Source of the DNA: Sphingomonas sp. Leaf21
GTDB taxonomy: Bacteria; Pseudomonadota; Alphaproteobacteria; Sphingomonadales; Sphingomonadaceae
Direction of reading: 5' to 3'
Assembly (NCBI RefSeq): GCF_916858675.1
Contig: NZ_CAKASM010000020.1
Span: 1-64,000, forward strand
Length of the DNA stretch: 64,000 nucleotides
Below, one piece after another: positions 53,205-62,157 of the stretch; the first letter of the stretch is position 1; each line of letters starts with the position of its first letter. Below the pieces are notes generated by a model. The model was given only the letters and a program-made list of their open reading frames with translations. It was not told the DNA's origin and did no database searches. Made by a program: the position numbers and the translations under genes.

Positions 53205-54566
53205 TCAGGCCGAGACGGTCTTCATCGCCTCCATCTCGTCCATCAGCCGCGCCCTGCGGCCATAGACATATTCGAACAGCGGGCTGGCCATCATCGTCGT
53301 CACGATCGCCATCAGCACCAGCATCGAGAAGAGCGTCGGGCCGATGATGCCCTTTTGCAGGCCGATGTTGATGATGATCAGTTCCATCAGCCCGCGCGAG
53401 TTCATCAGCGCGCCGATACCCATCGCGGTGCGATTGTCTTCACCGCAGAGCCGCGCCGCAAGGTAGCAGGCGCCGAACTTGGCCGCGATCGACGCCGCCA
53501 GGATGCCCAGCGCGATCAGCAGCAGCGAGCCCGAATTGACCATGTCCATCCGGGTGTTAAGCCCCGAATAGGTGAAGAACATCGGCAGCAGCAGGACGAC
53601 CGCCAGCGGCTCGACCTTCTTCTTCAGCTCGGTGACGAACAGCCCGCGCGGCATGAACACCCCCAGGATGAAGCCGCCGAAGATGCCATGCACCCCGATC
53701 GCATCCATGATGAAGGCGGACGTGCAGAAGGCCATCAGCGTGATCGCCAGCACGTTCATGCTCATCTCGCCGCGCGCCTCGACCGCGCGGCCAAGCGGCG
53801 CCAGGATGCGACGGCCGAACAGCAGCAGGAAGCCGACATAGACGAAGGCGCCGCCGATCGCGAGGATCGCGACCCCGCTGCCCCCGCCGAAGGTCGCCAG
53901 CACCACCGCCAGCACGCACCAGGACGCGGCATCGTCGAACGCACCCGCCGCCAGCGACAGCGTGCCCAGCGGGCTGTTCGCCAGCCCCCGCTCGTTGATG
54001 ATCCGCGCCAGCATCGGAAAGGCGGTCAGCGCGATACAGGCTCCGGTGAAGAGCGTGGCATTGGCCTGGCTGATCCCCGGCGCGAACAGGCCAGGCACGG
54101 TCAGCAGCAACGGCGTGATCGCCACCGCGATCAGGAACGGCGCGATGACGCCCGATGCGGACACCGCCATGGCACTGCGCGCCTTGGACTGGAAATGGTC
54201 GAGCCGCAGCGTCAGGCCGACGAGGAACATGTAGAGCGCCACGCCAAGCTGCGCGCCCGCATAGAGGACGTTGCGCGTTTCCTTTGGAAACAGCGCGCCC
54301 TGCAGGTCGGGAAAGAGCAATCCGAGCAGCGACGGGCCGAGGATCACGCCCGCGATCATCTCGCCGACCACCGGTGGCTGCGCCAAGAAGCGTTGCGCGA
54401 ACCAGCTCACCGTCCGGCAGGCGAGCAGGATCACCGCGAGTTGCAGGAAGAAATGGATGCTGTAGTCGCCCGGCGCGTAGCTCGCCGCCGCTGCCGCGGT
54501 CGCGGGGCCGTGCGGCGACAGGATGCCGGTTGCGGTGTGCCAGAAACTGTCGATGGCGTCGTTCAT
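53205..54566 (-). CDS. CPA2-family cation:proton antiporter (membrane domain only)
   Basis: Inner-membrane protein of 453 aa with about twelve helices. VVGEMIAGVILGPSLLG, ALYMFLVGLTLRLDHF, TAFPMLARIINERGL and DDAASWCVLAVVLA (the DD-type ion site) mark the Na+/H+ exchanger fold. Unlike the antiporter at 22482 it lacks a TrkA-N domain. ATG at 54566 was selected for the correct length of the membrane domain; the earlier part of the frame is not similar to anything. It may secrete Na+, K+ or other cations. Confidence 0.9.
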   Translation of the reverse strand: MNDAIDSFWHTATGILSPHGPATAAAAASYAPGDYSIHFFLQLAVILLACRTVSWFAQRFLAQPPVVGEMIAGVILGPSLLGLLFPDLQGALFPKETRNVLYAGAQLGVALYMFLVGLTLRLDHFQSKARSAMAVSASGVIAPFLIAVAITPLLLTVPGLFAPGISQANATLFTGACIALTAFPMLARIINERGLANSPLGTLSLAAGAFDDAASWCVLAVVLATFGGGSGVAILAIGGAFVYVGFLLLFGRRILAPLGRAVEARGEMSMNVLAITLMAFCTSAFIMDAIGVHGIFGGFILGVFMPRGLFVTELKKKVEPLAVVLLLPMFFTYSGLNTRMDMVNSGSLLLIALGILAASIAAKFGACYLAARLCGEDNRTAMGIGALMNSRGLMELIIINIGLQKGIIGPTLFSMLVLMAIVTTMMASPLFEYVYGRRARLMDEMEAMKTVSA

Positions 54567-55059
54567 CTGATGCTGATCCCCCCCATCGCGCTCCATTTGG
54601 CGAGCGCGACCGGCGAATAGCGCGATATGTCGGCCGATCTTGCAACGGGTTTCGAAACGCGTCTGGCCGATTTCGCGGTGGAGCGGGGAAACTGTGCTTC
54701 CGGTGCTACAATGTAGGTACGTGCCTACAAACGTGGAGGTTGCGACGCCGTGTTTCCGGTCCAGCGGGGCCCCGGAAAGGGAGCGTAGCGGTGCTGCTGG
54801 CGAATCAAACGGTGCTGTTAGCGTCCCCCGTTGGGAGGGGGAGTGGCGGCGCTGGGGAGGGGGCAATCGAGAGCGAGGCAGCCTTCGATCTGGCCTGGGA
54901 CCTGCCACTTTCCCTCAACGTGAGGAACGGCATCGGTCCGCCCCGCTGCGTTCATCGCGGCGAAGGCCGGGGTCCCGTTTCTCCCGCGCCGCGCCCCGAC
55001 TGGATCCCGGCTTTCGCCGGGATCGCATCACGGTCACCCTACTGGCCGCCGCCAGTCCT
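54567..55059. other. intergenic region with palindromes
   Basis: This 493-bp stretch between the antiporter start and the PaoC stop holds no gene. It includes an 18-bp palindrome (54712-54729), a GC-rich repeat region around 54820-54870 and a REP-like TGGATCCCGGCTTTCGCCGG motif at 55001-55026. Confidence 0.5.
54712..54729. promoter_or_regulatory. 18-bp palindrome upstream of the antiporter gene
   Basis: TGTAGGTACGTGCCTACA is symmetrical over 18 bases except for one mismatched pair (T/G). It lies about 150 bases before the antiporter start codon. It may be an operator; no regulator can be named. Confidence 0.4.
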
Positions 55060-57270
55060 TCAGGCGATGGCGGGCAGGCGGTCCAGATGCTTGTCGAGCG
55101 TCAGGGGATAGTTGCGGATGCGGACGCCGGTCGCGTTGTAGACCGCATTCGCCACCGCCGCGCCGACGCCGCAGAGGCCGAGTTCCCCTACGCCCTTGGC
55201 CTTCATCGGGTTCGCCTTGTCATCGGCCTCCTCGAGGAAGATCACCTCCTGATGCGGGATGTCGGCATGGACCGGCACCTCATAGCCGGCCAGATCGTGA
55301 TTGACGAAGAAGCCGAAGCGCTTGTCGACCGCCAGTTCCTCCATCAGGGCCGATCCGACCCCCATCGTCATCGCGCCGATGACCTGGCTGCGCGCCGATT
55401 TGGGGTTCAGGATCCGCCCCGCCGCGCACACGGCGAGCATCCGCCGCACCCGCGTGACGCCCGTATAGGCATCGACCCCGACCTCTACGAAATGCGCGCC
55501 GAAGGTGGAGAGCTGATAGCTCTTGTCGAGATCGCCGAACTCGATCCGGTCCTCCGCCGAGAGCGGTCCCGCAGAGGCGGCATCGCGGAGCGACACCGAA
55601 CGGTTGCCCCCGGTCACCTTGCCATCGGCGAAGGTCAGGTCGGCCGAGTTGAAGCCAAGCCGCTGTGCCACCGCCTCGCGCAGCTTGACGCAGGCGGCAT
55701 AGACGCCCGCCGTCGCATTGGCCGCACCGAACTGTCCGCCCGACCCGGCCGAGACGGGATAGGCGCTATCGCCCAGCCGGACGTCGACCGCGTCCATCGG
55801 TACGCCCATCATCTCGGCGGCGGTCTGTGCGATGATCGTGTAGCTGCCGGTGCCGATATCGGTCATGTCGGTCTCGACCACGACGCGGCCATCCTTGCCG
55901 AGCGTGACCCGCGCCGCCGACTTCATGTTCATATGGTTGCGGAAGGCGGAGGCGACGCCCATCCCGACCAGCCAGCGGCCGTCGCGCACCCGGGCGGGCT
56001 TGGCGTTGCGTTGCGACCAGCCGAAACGCTGCGCGCCCTCCTCGAGGCAGCGGACGAGTTGCCGCTGCGAGAAGCGGCGATCGGGCTTTTCGGGATCGAC
56101 CTGGGTATCGTTCTTCACGCGGAAGGCGACAGGGTCCATGCCGAGCTTCTCGGCCATTTCGTCCATCGCGATTTCCAGCGCCATCATGCCCGGCGCCTCG
56201 CCCGGCGCGCGCATCGCATTGCCCTCGGGCAGGTTCAGCACCGCCAGCCGCATGGAGGTGAGGCGATTGGGCCCGGCATAGAGCAGCTTGGTCTGATTGA
56301 CCGCCGTTTCGGGACCGCCGCCGGGCTGGTCGCCCGAACCGCTTTCGTGCGCGATCGCCTGGATCGTGCCATCCTTGGCCGCGGCGATGCGGATGCGCTG
56401 GGTCGTGGCGGGGCGGTGGGTGGAGTTGTTCGCCATCAGCGGCCGCTGCATCGCGACCTTGACCGGCCGTCCGACCGCCCTGGCCCCCAGCGCCGCCATC
56501 ACCGCATCGGCGCGCAGGAACAGCTTTCCGCCGAACCCGCCACCGACATAGGGCGAGATCAGCCGCACCTTCTCCTTGGGCACCCCCAAGGTCTTGGCCA
56601 GGTCGCCGCGTCCCCAGGCGATCATCTGGTTGGAGGTCCAGACGGTCACCTGATCGCCGTCCCACGACGCGATCGAGGCGAAGGGCTCCATCATCGCATG
56701 GCTGTGGTCGGGGGTGGTGTAGGTCGCGTCGAGCTGCACCGGGGCGGCGGCGAAGGCACTCTCGAACGTGCCGACGCGGTCGGGCTTGCCCGGCTTTCCG
56801 TCCTTGCCGCCGGTCAGCGGCGCGGTCTTCAGCGCCTCGGCCAGGTCATATTGACCCCTGGCACGGTCGTAATCGATCCGCACCAGCCCGGCGGCGGCGC
56901 GTGCCTGTTCGAACGTCTCGGCGACGACGATCGCGACCGCCTGGTGATAATGGTCGATATCGGGGCCGCCGAGCAGCTTGACCGTGTTGAAATTACCCTT
57001 GGCGAGCGGCCCCGCGTCGTTGGCGGTGACGATGCCGAGCACGCCCGGCGCGCCGCGCGCATCGTCGAGGTTCATCGAGCGGATCCGCCCCTTGGCGATC
57101 GCCGCGCCGACGATCCATCCATAGGCGGCATTGGGCGCCTCGCGATGATGTTCGAAGGCATAGGCGGCGGTGCCGCTGGTCTTGCGCGGGCCGTCGATAC
57201 GGTCCTGTGCGCGGCCGACCACCGTCATGCGGTCGATGGGATTGGTGCCCGCGGGCTCGGTGAACTTCAT
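55060..57270 (-). CDS. paoC: xanthine dehydrogenase-family molybdenum-binding subunit (PaoC-like)
   Basis: Large catalytic subunit of 736 aa. It contains [57 protein letters not shown] (the molybdopterin-contacting APGEAPG motif), a C-terminal [17 protein letters not shown] and [23 protein letters not shown] with the catalytic glutamate in the GVGE motif. This subfamily carries molybdenum cytosine dinucleotide and oxidises aldehydes in the periplasm in E. coli. Its ATG overlaps the FAD subunit stop by 4 bases. No PaoD/XdhC-type maturation gene is adjacent. Confidence 0.93.
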   Translation of the reverse strand: MKFTEPAGTNPIDRMTVVGRAQDRIDGPRKTSGTAAYAFEHHREAPNAAYGWIVGAAIAKGRIRSMNLDDARGAPGVLGIVTANDAGPLAKGNFNTVKLLGGPDIDHYHQAVAIVVAETFEQARAAAGLVRIDYDRARGQYDLAEALKTAPLTGGKDGKPGKPDRVGTFESAFAAAPVQLDATYTTPDHSHAMMEPFASIASWDGDQVTVWTSNQMIAWGRGDLAKTLGVPKEKVRLISPYVGGGFGGKLFLRADAVMAALGARAVGRPVKVAMQRPLMANNSTHRPATTQRIRIAAAKDGTIQAIAHESGSGDQPGGGPETAVNQTKLLYAGPNRLTSMRLAVLNLPEGNAMRAPGEAPGMMALEIAMDEMAEKLGMDPVAFRVKNDTQVDPEKPDRRFSQRQLVRCLEEGAQRFGWSQRNAKPARVRDGRWLVGMGVASAFRNHMNMKSAARVTLGKDGRVVVETDMTDIGTGSYTIIAQTAAEMMGVPMDAVDVRLGDSAYPVSAGSGGQFGAANATAGVYAACVKLREAVAQRLGFNSADLTFADGKVTGGNRSVSLRDAASAGPLSAEDRIEFGDLDKSYQLSTFGAHFVEVGVDAYTGVTRVRRMLAVCAAGRILNPKSARSQVIGAMTMGVGSALMEELAVDKRFGFFVNHDLAGYEVPVHADIPHQEVIFLEEADDKANPMKAKGVGELGLCGVGAAVANAVYNATGVRIRNYPLTLDKHLDRLPAIA

Positions 57271-58217
57271 GCGGTCCTCGCCTCGCTGATCGCGGCCGCC
57301 AGCGTCCGTTCGACGAGCGGCACCTTATAGGCATTGTCCGGGGTCGGACGGGCATCGGCGAGCAACGTCGCCGTCACCGCCCTGGCCCCTTGCGGCATCG
57401 CGGCCTCCGCCGCCTCGACCCGCCACGGCTTGTGCGCGACGCCGCCGACCGCGACGCGGCCGCTGCCGTCCTTCTGCACGACCGCCGCCACCGAAACGAG
57501 CGCGAAGGCATAGGAGGCGCGGTCGCGTACCTTCTCATAGATATGCGTGCCGCCGATCGGGCGGGGCAGGGTGACCGCGGTGATCAGTTCGCCGGGCTGC
57601 AACGCGGTTTCGATATGCGGCGTGTTGCCGGGCAGGCGGTGGAAGTCGGCGATCGGGATCGCCCGCGTCCGCCCCTCGGGGTTCACCGTCTCGACCACCG
57701 CGTCCAGCACCCGCATCGCGACGTTCATGTCGCTGGGGTTGGTGGCGATGCAGTCGCTGCTCGCCCCGACGACAGCGAGCTGTCGCGAATAGCCGCCAAT
57801 CGCGCTGCATCCGCTGCCGGGCTTGCGCTTGTTGCACGCCATGTTGGTGTCGTAGAAATAGGGGCAGCGGGTCCGCTGGAGCAGATTGCCCGCCGTCGTC
57901 GCCTTGTTGCGCAACTGGCCGCTGGCGCCCGCGACGATCGCGCGGGAGAGGACGCCATAGTCACGCCGCACCCGCTCGTCGGCGGCGAGCGCGGTGTTGG
58001 TGGCGAAAGCGCCGATGCGAAGCCCACCCTCCTTTGTCTTCTCGATCCGGTCGAGCCCCAGATCCTGCACATCGATCAGATGGGTCGGCGTCTCCACCTC
58101 GATCTTCATCAGATCGAGCAGGTTGGTGCCACCCGCGAGGAACCTGGCGCCGGGCCGCGCGGCGGCGCGGGCGGCGGCGACGGGATCCTTGGCCCGTTCA
58201 TAGGTGAACGCCTTCAT
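57267..58217 (-). CDS. paoB: xanthine dehydrogenase-family FAD-binding subunit (PaoB-like)
   Basis: Medium subunit of 316 aa. FAD-binding elements are [15 protein letters not shown] near residues 27-40, and the [18 protein letters not shown] segment contributes cysteines found in the PaoB/HcrB type with an extra [4Fe-4S] cluster. The CO-dehydrogenase flavoprotein C-terminal domain follows. It passes electrons between the [2Fe-2S] subunit and the flavin. It overlaps its neighbours by 4 bases on both sides. Confidence 0.93.
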   Translation of the reverse strand: MKAFTYERAKDPVAAARAAARPGARFLAGGTNLLDLMKIEVETPTHLIDVQDLGLDRIEKTKEGGLRIGAFATNTALAADERVRRDYGVLSRAIVAGASGQLRNKATTAGNLLQRTRCPYFYDTNMACNKRKPGSGCSAIGGYSRQLAVVGASSDCIATNPSDMNVAMRVLDAVVETVNPEGRTRAIPIADFHRLPGNTPHIETALQPGELITAVTLPRPIGGTHIYEKVRDRASYAFALVSVAAVVQKDGSGRVAVGGVAHKPWRVEAAEAAMPQGARAVTATLLADARPTPDNAYKVPLVERTLAAAISEARTA

Positions 58218-58828
58218 GCCTTGCCTCCCGCGACGTCAGCCATGGCGTCGGCGATGTTGGAATAGGCGCCGCAGCGGCAGATATTGCCGCTCATCCGCTC
58301 GCGCATCTCGGCGCCGCTCGCCTGGGGGCGTGCGGTCAGGTCCGCCTGGACATGGCTGGGGATGCCGCGCTTGATTTCGTCGAGCACCGCCACGGCCGAG
58401 CAGATCTGACCCGGCGTGCAGTATCCGCATTGATATCCGTCATGGCGGACGAAAGCGGCCTGCATCGGGTGGAGCTTTTCGGGCGTACCCAGCCCCTCGA
58501 TCGTCGTGATGCTGTCGCCCTCATGCTGGAGCGCCAGGCTGAGGCAGCTATTGATCCGCTCGCCGTTGACGATGACCGTGCAGGCGCCGCACTGGCCATG
58601 GTCGCAGCCCTTCTTGGTGCCGGTCAGGTGAAGATGCTCGCGAAGCGTATCGAGCAGCGTGGTGCGCGGGTCGAGCGACAGGGTGCGCGGCTTGCCGTTG
58701 ACCTTCATCGCGACGTTCATCGCGGCGGGATCGGGCGGCATCGTCGTCTTCCCCATCTGTGCGTCGAGCGGCGCGGACGCCGCCATCGCGGTGGCGGCAC
58801 TCCCCACGATCACGCCGCGCCGCGACAT
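58214..58828 (-). CDS. paoA: [2Fe-2S] subunit of an aldehyde/xanthine-type oxidoreductase (PaoA-like), Tat-exported
   Basis: Small subunit of 204 aa. The N-terminal [16 protein letters not shown] is a twin-arginine signal, so the complex is probably periplasmic. The plant-type [2Fe-2S] cysteines are in [12 protein letters not shown], and the second cluster site is [10 protein letters not shown] with NICRCG. GGACAGG precedes the ATG at 58828; a TTG at 58852 is an alternative. It is the first gene of a three-gene operon with 4-base overlaps. Confidence 0.9.
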   Translation of the reverse strand: MSRRGVIVGSAATAMAASAPLDAQMGKTTMPPDPAAMNVAMKVNGKPRTLSLDPRTTLLDTLREHLHLTGTKKGCDHGQCGACTVIVNGERINSCLSLALQHEGDSITTIEGLGTPEKLHPMQAAFVRHDGYQCGYCTPGQICSAVAVLDEIKRGIPSHVQADLTARPQASGAEMRERMSGNICRCGAYSNIADAMADVAGGKA

Positions 58829-59175
58829 GGAAACCTGTCCGTTATCGGCCAATGTCCTGGCTCCTCTCAACCCCGTTTCGGATGATCCGACGCCCACGAC
58901 CAATGACGGCAACCCCGAAGAAAAGGGCGCGATGGCGGCGATCGTCGAATGTCCCGACTGGCTTAACGCGCATAAGTGGTTTTGGTGTCGCGAAAATCTA
59001 TCATGGGATAGCAGCGGGGAAGGGAGAAACCCGCCGCCCCGTCGTTCGGCCTGTGACAGAAACAGGGCGACGCGAAGGGTGCGACGTGGTAGCCCGATCC
59101 ACCGCCGGTCTGACGATCGCAAGCGATGGCGGCTGAGAGACATCGTGCTCCCGCTTGTCGCGTCGGAGCCATGTG
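58829..59175. other. divergent promoter region of paoA and the next gene
   Basis: This 347-bp intergenic region is AT-richer around 58975-59010 (aagtggttttggtgtcgcgaaaatctatc). It contains CTATC (58998-59002) and GATAG (59007-59011) as an inverted repeat around ATGG. It probably holds promoters in both directions; no coding frame is credible. Confidence 0.4.
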
Positions 59176-59634
59176 ATGTCCCGTCTTTCCCGCCAAGCGA
59201 CCCGCCCAGCGAATCGCCGATCCTTCTCCTCCGCGCTGGATCCGCTGCCGACCGGATCGGCGCCGCGTACCGCACCGCCTTCGCGCCACGAGTTCGACCA
59301 GGCGCACCGTGCGCTGATGAACGGTATTCGCGTGGTCGAGGAGCGGATCGCCCCGCTCTGGGCCGCGCCGTCGGGCGACATGGCGGAGGATCGCCGCACC
59401 GTCCGTGCCCGCGTGACCGCCAATGGTTTTCGCGAACTCGACGTGTTGCTCGCGCATTGGATCGGCCTTGTCGCCAGGCGACCCGTGCGGATGAACGAGA
59501 TCGGCGAGTGGCGCGAAGCCGAACCCGAATATCCGGGCGGCTTCACGACGACCGATATTTTGGGCCTTGCCGCCGAATATCGCCGGATCGCGCCACCACT
59601 ATTTGGGGCGGGTGGTTGCGAACTGGCCGCCTGA
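59176..59634 (+). CDS. hypothetical protein
   Basis: Protein of 152 aa with a basic N-terminus and a helical part (EFDQAHRALMNGIRVVEERI and VTANGFRELDVLLAHWIG). No domain is recognised. GGAG lies upstream of the ATG. A 286-codon open frame on the opposite strand covers the same stretch, so the coding strand is uncertain. The plus-strand choice rests on ribosome site and amino-acid composition only. Confidence 0.45.
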   Translation: MSRLSRQATRPANRRSFSSALDPLPTGSAPRTAPPSRHEFDQAHRALMNGIRVVEERIAPLWAAPSGDMAEDRRTVRARVTANGFRELDVLLAHWIGLVARRPVRMNEIGEWREAEPEYPGGFTTTDILGLAAEYRRIAPPLFGAGGCELAA

Positions 59635-59768
59635 TCCCCATATTGCTGACGCTTTAGTCGCACATCGACGGTTATCGGCGCTTTGCGGCCCCTTTTCCTT
59701 CTTTCCCTGCTGTCGAGGCCCCATTGGGCCCGCCGGTCCCCGGCAGACCCGTTATCGAAGGAAATATC

Positions 59769-59981
59769 ATGAGCCAGAGCGGCACCGTCAAATTCTTCAA
59801 CGCCGACAAGGGCTATGGCTTCATCACGCCGGACAATGGCGGCACCGATGCCTTCGTCCACGTGTCGGCGGTCGAACGCGCCGGTATGATCACGCTGCAG
59901 CAGAATCAGCGTGTCGGCTATGAACTGGAACAGGATCGTCGCGGCAAGATGGCGGCGGTCAATCTCACCCCGGTCGATTGA
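59769..59981 (+). CDS. cspA: cold-shock domain protein
   Basis: Single cold-shock domain of 70 aa. The RNA-binding surface motifs are recognisable as GTVKFFNADKGYGFITPDNG (RNP1 KGYGFI) and DAFVHVSAV (RNP2 VFVH-like). GAAGGAA precedes the ATG. It binds single-stranded RNA or DNA and acts as an RNA chaperone. A long leader upstream could mediate temperature control. Confidence 0.95.
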   Translation: MSQSGTVKFFNADKGYGFITPDNGGTDAFVHVSAVERAGMITLQQNQRVGYELEQDRRGKMAAVNLTPVD

Positions 59982-60067
59982 CCGGCAGGCGGGCGGGATC
60001 GCATTGCATGATCCCGCCCGATCGATCGTCCTGCCCGCCGACTATCCTCCATCGGAAAGGCTCCGTC

Positions 60068-60262
60068 ATGCGTGACTCCGAAATGTATCTGCAGCGTGCC
60101 GCCGATTGCCGTCATCAGGCCGACGCCTCCGACCTCGCCAATGTCCGCGACCGTTGCCTGCGGGCCGAGGCCGCGTGGTCGGCGATGGCGCAGCGTTCGC
60201 TCCGGACCGAGGCTGCGCGCGACGCCCGCGCGGTCGCTCCGATCCCGGCGGAAACCCACTAA
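60068..60262 (+). CDS. short conserved hypothetical protein
   Basis: Protein of 64 aa with the pattern MYLQRAADCRHQADASDLANVRDRCLRAEAAWSAMA, given here in parts as YLQRAADCRHQA and VRDRCLRAEAAW. It is like many short alphaproteobacterial proteins with repeated Arg/Ala-rich helices and the R..A..CR....A motif. GGAAAGG precedes the ATG. The function is unknown. Confidence 0.7.
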   Translation: MRDSEMYLQRAADCRHQADASDLANVRDRCLRAEAAWSAMAQRSLRTEAARDARAVAPIPAETH

Positions 60263-60440
60263 GCCACTCCCGGTCCCGCCGCGAGGTTCGATGCCCGCCG
60301 CTGAACCAAGGCGGCGGTTGTTCCGCGTTCGGGCGAGGCGGATGATTGCGGTAGCGATCCCATAGCCGGTTGAAGCCGGACGCATCCCCGTGCACAGAGG
60401 GGCCTCATGCGGCGGATAGCCGAAGGGGAGGGGATTTTCG

Positions 60441-62057
60441 ATGCGTCTCGCAATGACTTGGGCCGCCATGGCGCTGGGAATGGCCGCGCCCGTCGCGGCA
60501 CAGACCGACGCCGTTCCCCGCATCGTCACCAAGGGCGGACGACACGCCCTGATGGTCGATGGCCGCCCGTTCCTGATGCTCGGCGCGCAGGTCAACAATT
60601 CGAGCAACTACGCCGCCGCGCTGCCGCAGGTCTGGCCGATGCTCGACCGGATCCATGCGAACACGATCGAGATCCCGGTCGCCTGGCAACAGGTCGAACC
60701 GGAAGAAGGTCGCTTCGATTTCAGCTTCGTCCAGACGCTGCTCGATCAGGCGCGGGCGCATGACAAGCGCGTCGTGTTGCTGTGGTTCGGGACGTGGAAG
60801 AACACTTCGCCCGGCTATACGCCCGACTGGGTCAAGCTGGACAATCGCCGGTTCCCGCGCATGAAGACGCGGACCGGACAGGACCATTACGCGCTGACCC
60901 CGATGGCGCGGACCACGTTGGAGGCGGACAAGCGCGCCTTCGTCCAGTTGATGGCCTATTTGAAGGCGCACGACCCGCAGAACACCGTCATCATGGTCCA
61001 GCCGGAGAATGAGGTCGGCAGCTACCGCAATCCGCGCGACTATTCGGCGGCGGCGCAGGCGCTGTTCGAGAAGCCGGTGCCCGACATCCTCGTCCGCAAG
61101 CTGGGCAAGCGGCCCGGCAACTGGCAGGCGGTGTTCGGCACGCAGGCGGACCGGGCATTCAACAGCTGGTACACCGCGCGCTACATCGATGAGATCGCGG
61201 CGGCGGGCAAGGCGGTCAAGCCGCTGCCCATGTATGTCAACGCCGCGCTAGCCGGTCCCTCCAACGTTCCCGACCCCGATGGCGTGGCGAGCGGCGGTCC
61301 GCAGCAGGATGTGCTCGATATCTGGAAGGTCGCCGCGCCGTCGCTGGATGCCGAGGCGCCCGACATCTATGACCGGGCGAGCAAGAACGTCGCGCTCTAT
61401 ATGGACGCCTTCGCCCGGCCGGATAACCCGCTATTGGTGCCCGAGATCGGCAATGGCCGCGAGTTCGCGCGCTATTTCTACGAGGCGCTCGGGCGCGGCG
61501 CGATCGGCTTTGCGCCGTTCGGCATGGATGACACCGGCTTCTTCAACTATCCGCTGGGCGCCAAGACCCTCGACGCCGCGACGCTCGACAGTTTCGCGGG
61601 GCCCTACGGCGCGCTGTCGGCGGTGATGCGCGAATGGGCGCAGGCAGCGTTCGAGCATCCGACCTGGGGCGCCGCCAAGCCCGATGACGGCAGCGATCCC
61701 GAAACGGTGATGGGCGACTGGCGCATTCGCGGCGAATTTGGTCAGTGGCAGTTCGGCGAAAAGAGCTGGAGCTGGCTGAAGTCCGAACCCGCGCCGTGGA
61801 AGGCGGAGCCCATTGGCGGCCTGGCGGTCGTCCACGTGTCGCGCGACGAGTTTCTGGTGACGGGCGATCATGTTCGCATCCGCCTGGAGCCTGCCAAGCC
61901 AGATACCAGGGCGATGGTCGTCCGTGTGGAGGAGGGGCATTTCGCCGACGGTCGCTGGACGATGGACCGGGTGTGGAATGGCGACCAGACCGATTACGGG
62001 ATCAACATCGTCGATAGGCCGGTCGTGCTGAAGGTGACGATGGGCCGCTACCGCTGA
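60441..62057 (+). CDS. exported glycoside hydrolase, GH35/GH42-like beta-galactosidase (DUF5597)
   Basis: Secreted enzyme of 538 aa. The signal peptide ends at VAAQ. The TIM-barrel glycosidase part shows GRPFLMLGAQVNNSSNY, IPVAWQQVEPEEGRFDF, probable acid/base Glu191 in QPENEVGSY, and nucleophile Glu335 in LLVPEIGNG. The C-terminal portion is the DUF5597 beta-sandwich common in sphingomonad and Caulobacter beta-galactosidases. A 101-base gap precedes the next exported enzyme. The natural substrate is a beta-galactoside or related plant oligosaccharide by family. Confidence 0.85.
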   Translation: MRLAMTWAAMALGMAAPVAAQTDAVPRIVTKGGRHALMVDGRPFLMLGAQVNNSSNYAAALPQVWPMLDRIHANTIEIPVAWQQVEPEEGRFDFSFVQTLLDQARAHDKRVVLLWFGTWKNTSPGYTPDWVKLDNRRFPRMKTRTGQDHYALTPMARTTLEADKRAFVQLMAYLKAHDPQNTVIMVQPENEVGSYRNPRDYSAAAQALFEKPVPDILVRKLGKRPGNWQAVFGTQADRAFNSWYTARYIDEIAAAGKAVKPLPMYVNAALAGPSNVPDPDGVASGGPQQDVLDIWKVAAPSLDAEAPDIYDRASKNVALYMDAFARPDNPLLVPEIGNGREFARYFYEALGRGAIGFAPFGMDDTGFFNYPLGAKTLDAATLDSFAGPYGALSAVMREWAQAAFEHPTWGAAKPDDGSDPETVMGDWRIRGEFGQWQFGEKSWSWLKSEPAPWKAEPIGGLAVVHVSRDEFLVTGDHVRIRLEPAKPDTRAMVVRVEEGHFADGRWTMDRVWNGDQTDYGINIVDRPVVLKVTMGRYR

Positions 62058-62157
62058 GCGACGCCAACTCTCGGCCGACGTCCGGACAATTCGCTTTCCA
62101 TAGCGGCTTCAAGTTCTTAGCCTTCCCGTTTCATCAGAAATGGAAACGGGAGTATCC

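Noticed and set aside
54640..57330. 896-codon frame antisense to paoC
   Set aside because: Shadow frame; paoC has clear molybdenum-enzyme motifs on the other strand.
59001..59861. 286-codon minus-strand frame opposite the hypothetical gene at 59176
   Set aside because: It runs into the cold-shock gene and its promoter and lacks a ribosome site; the plus-strand frame was preferred, though with modest confidence.
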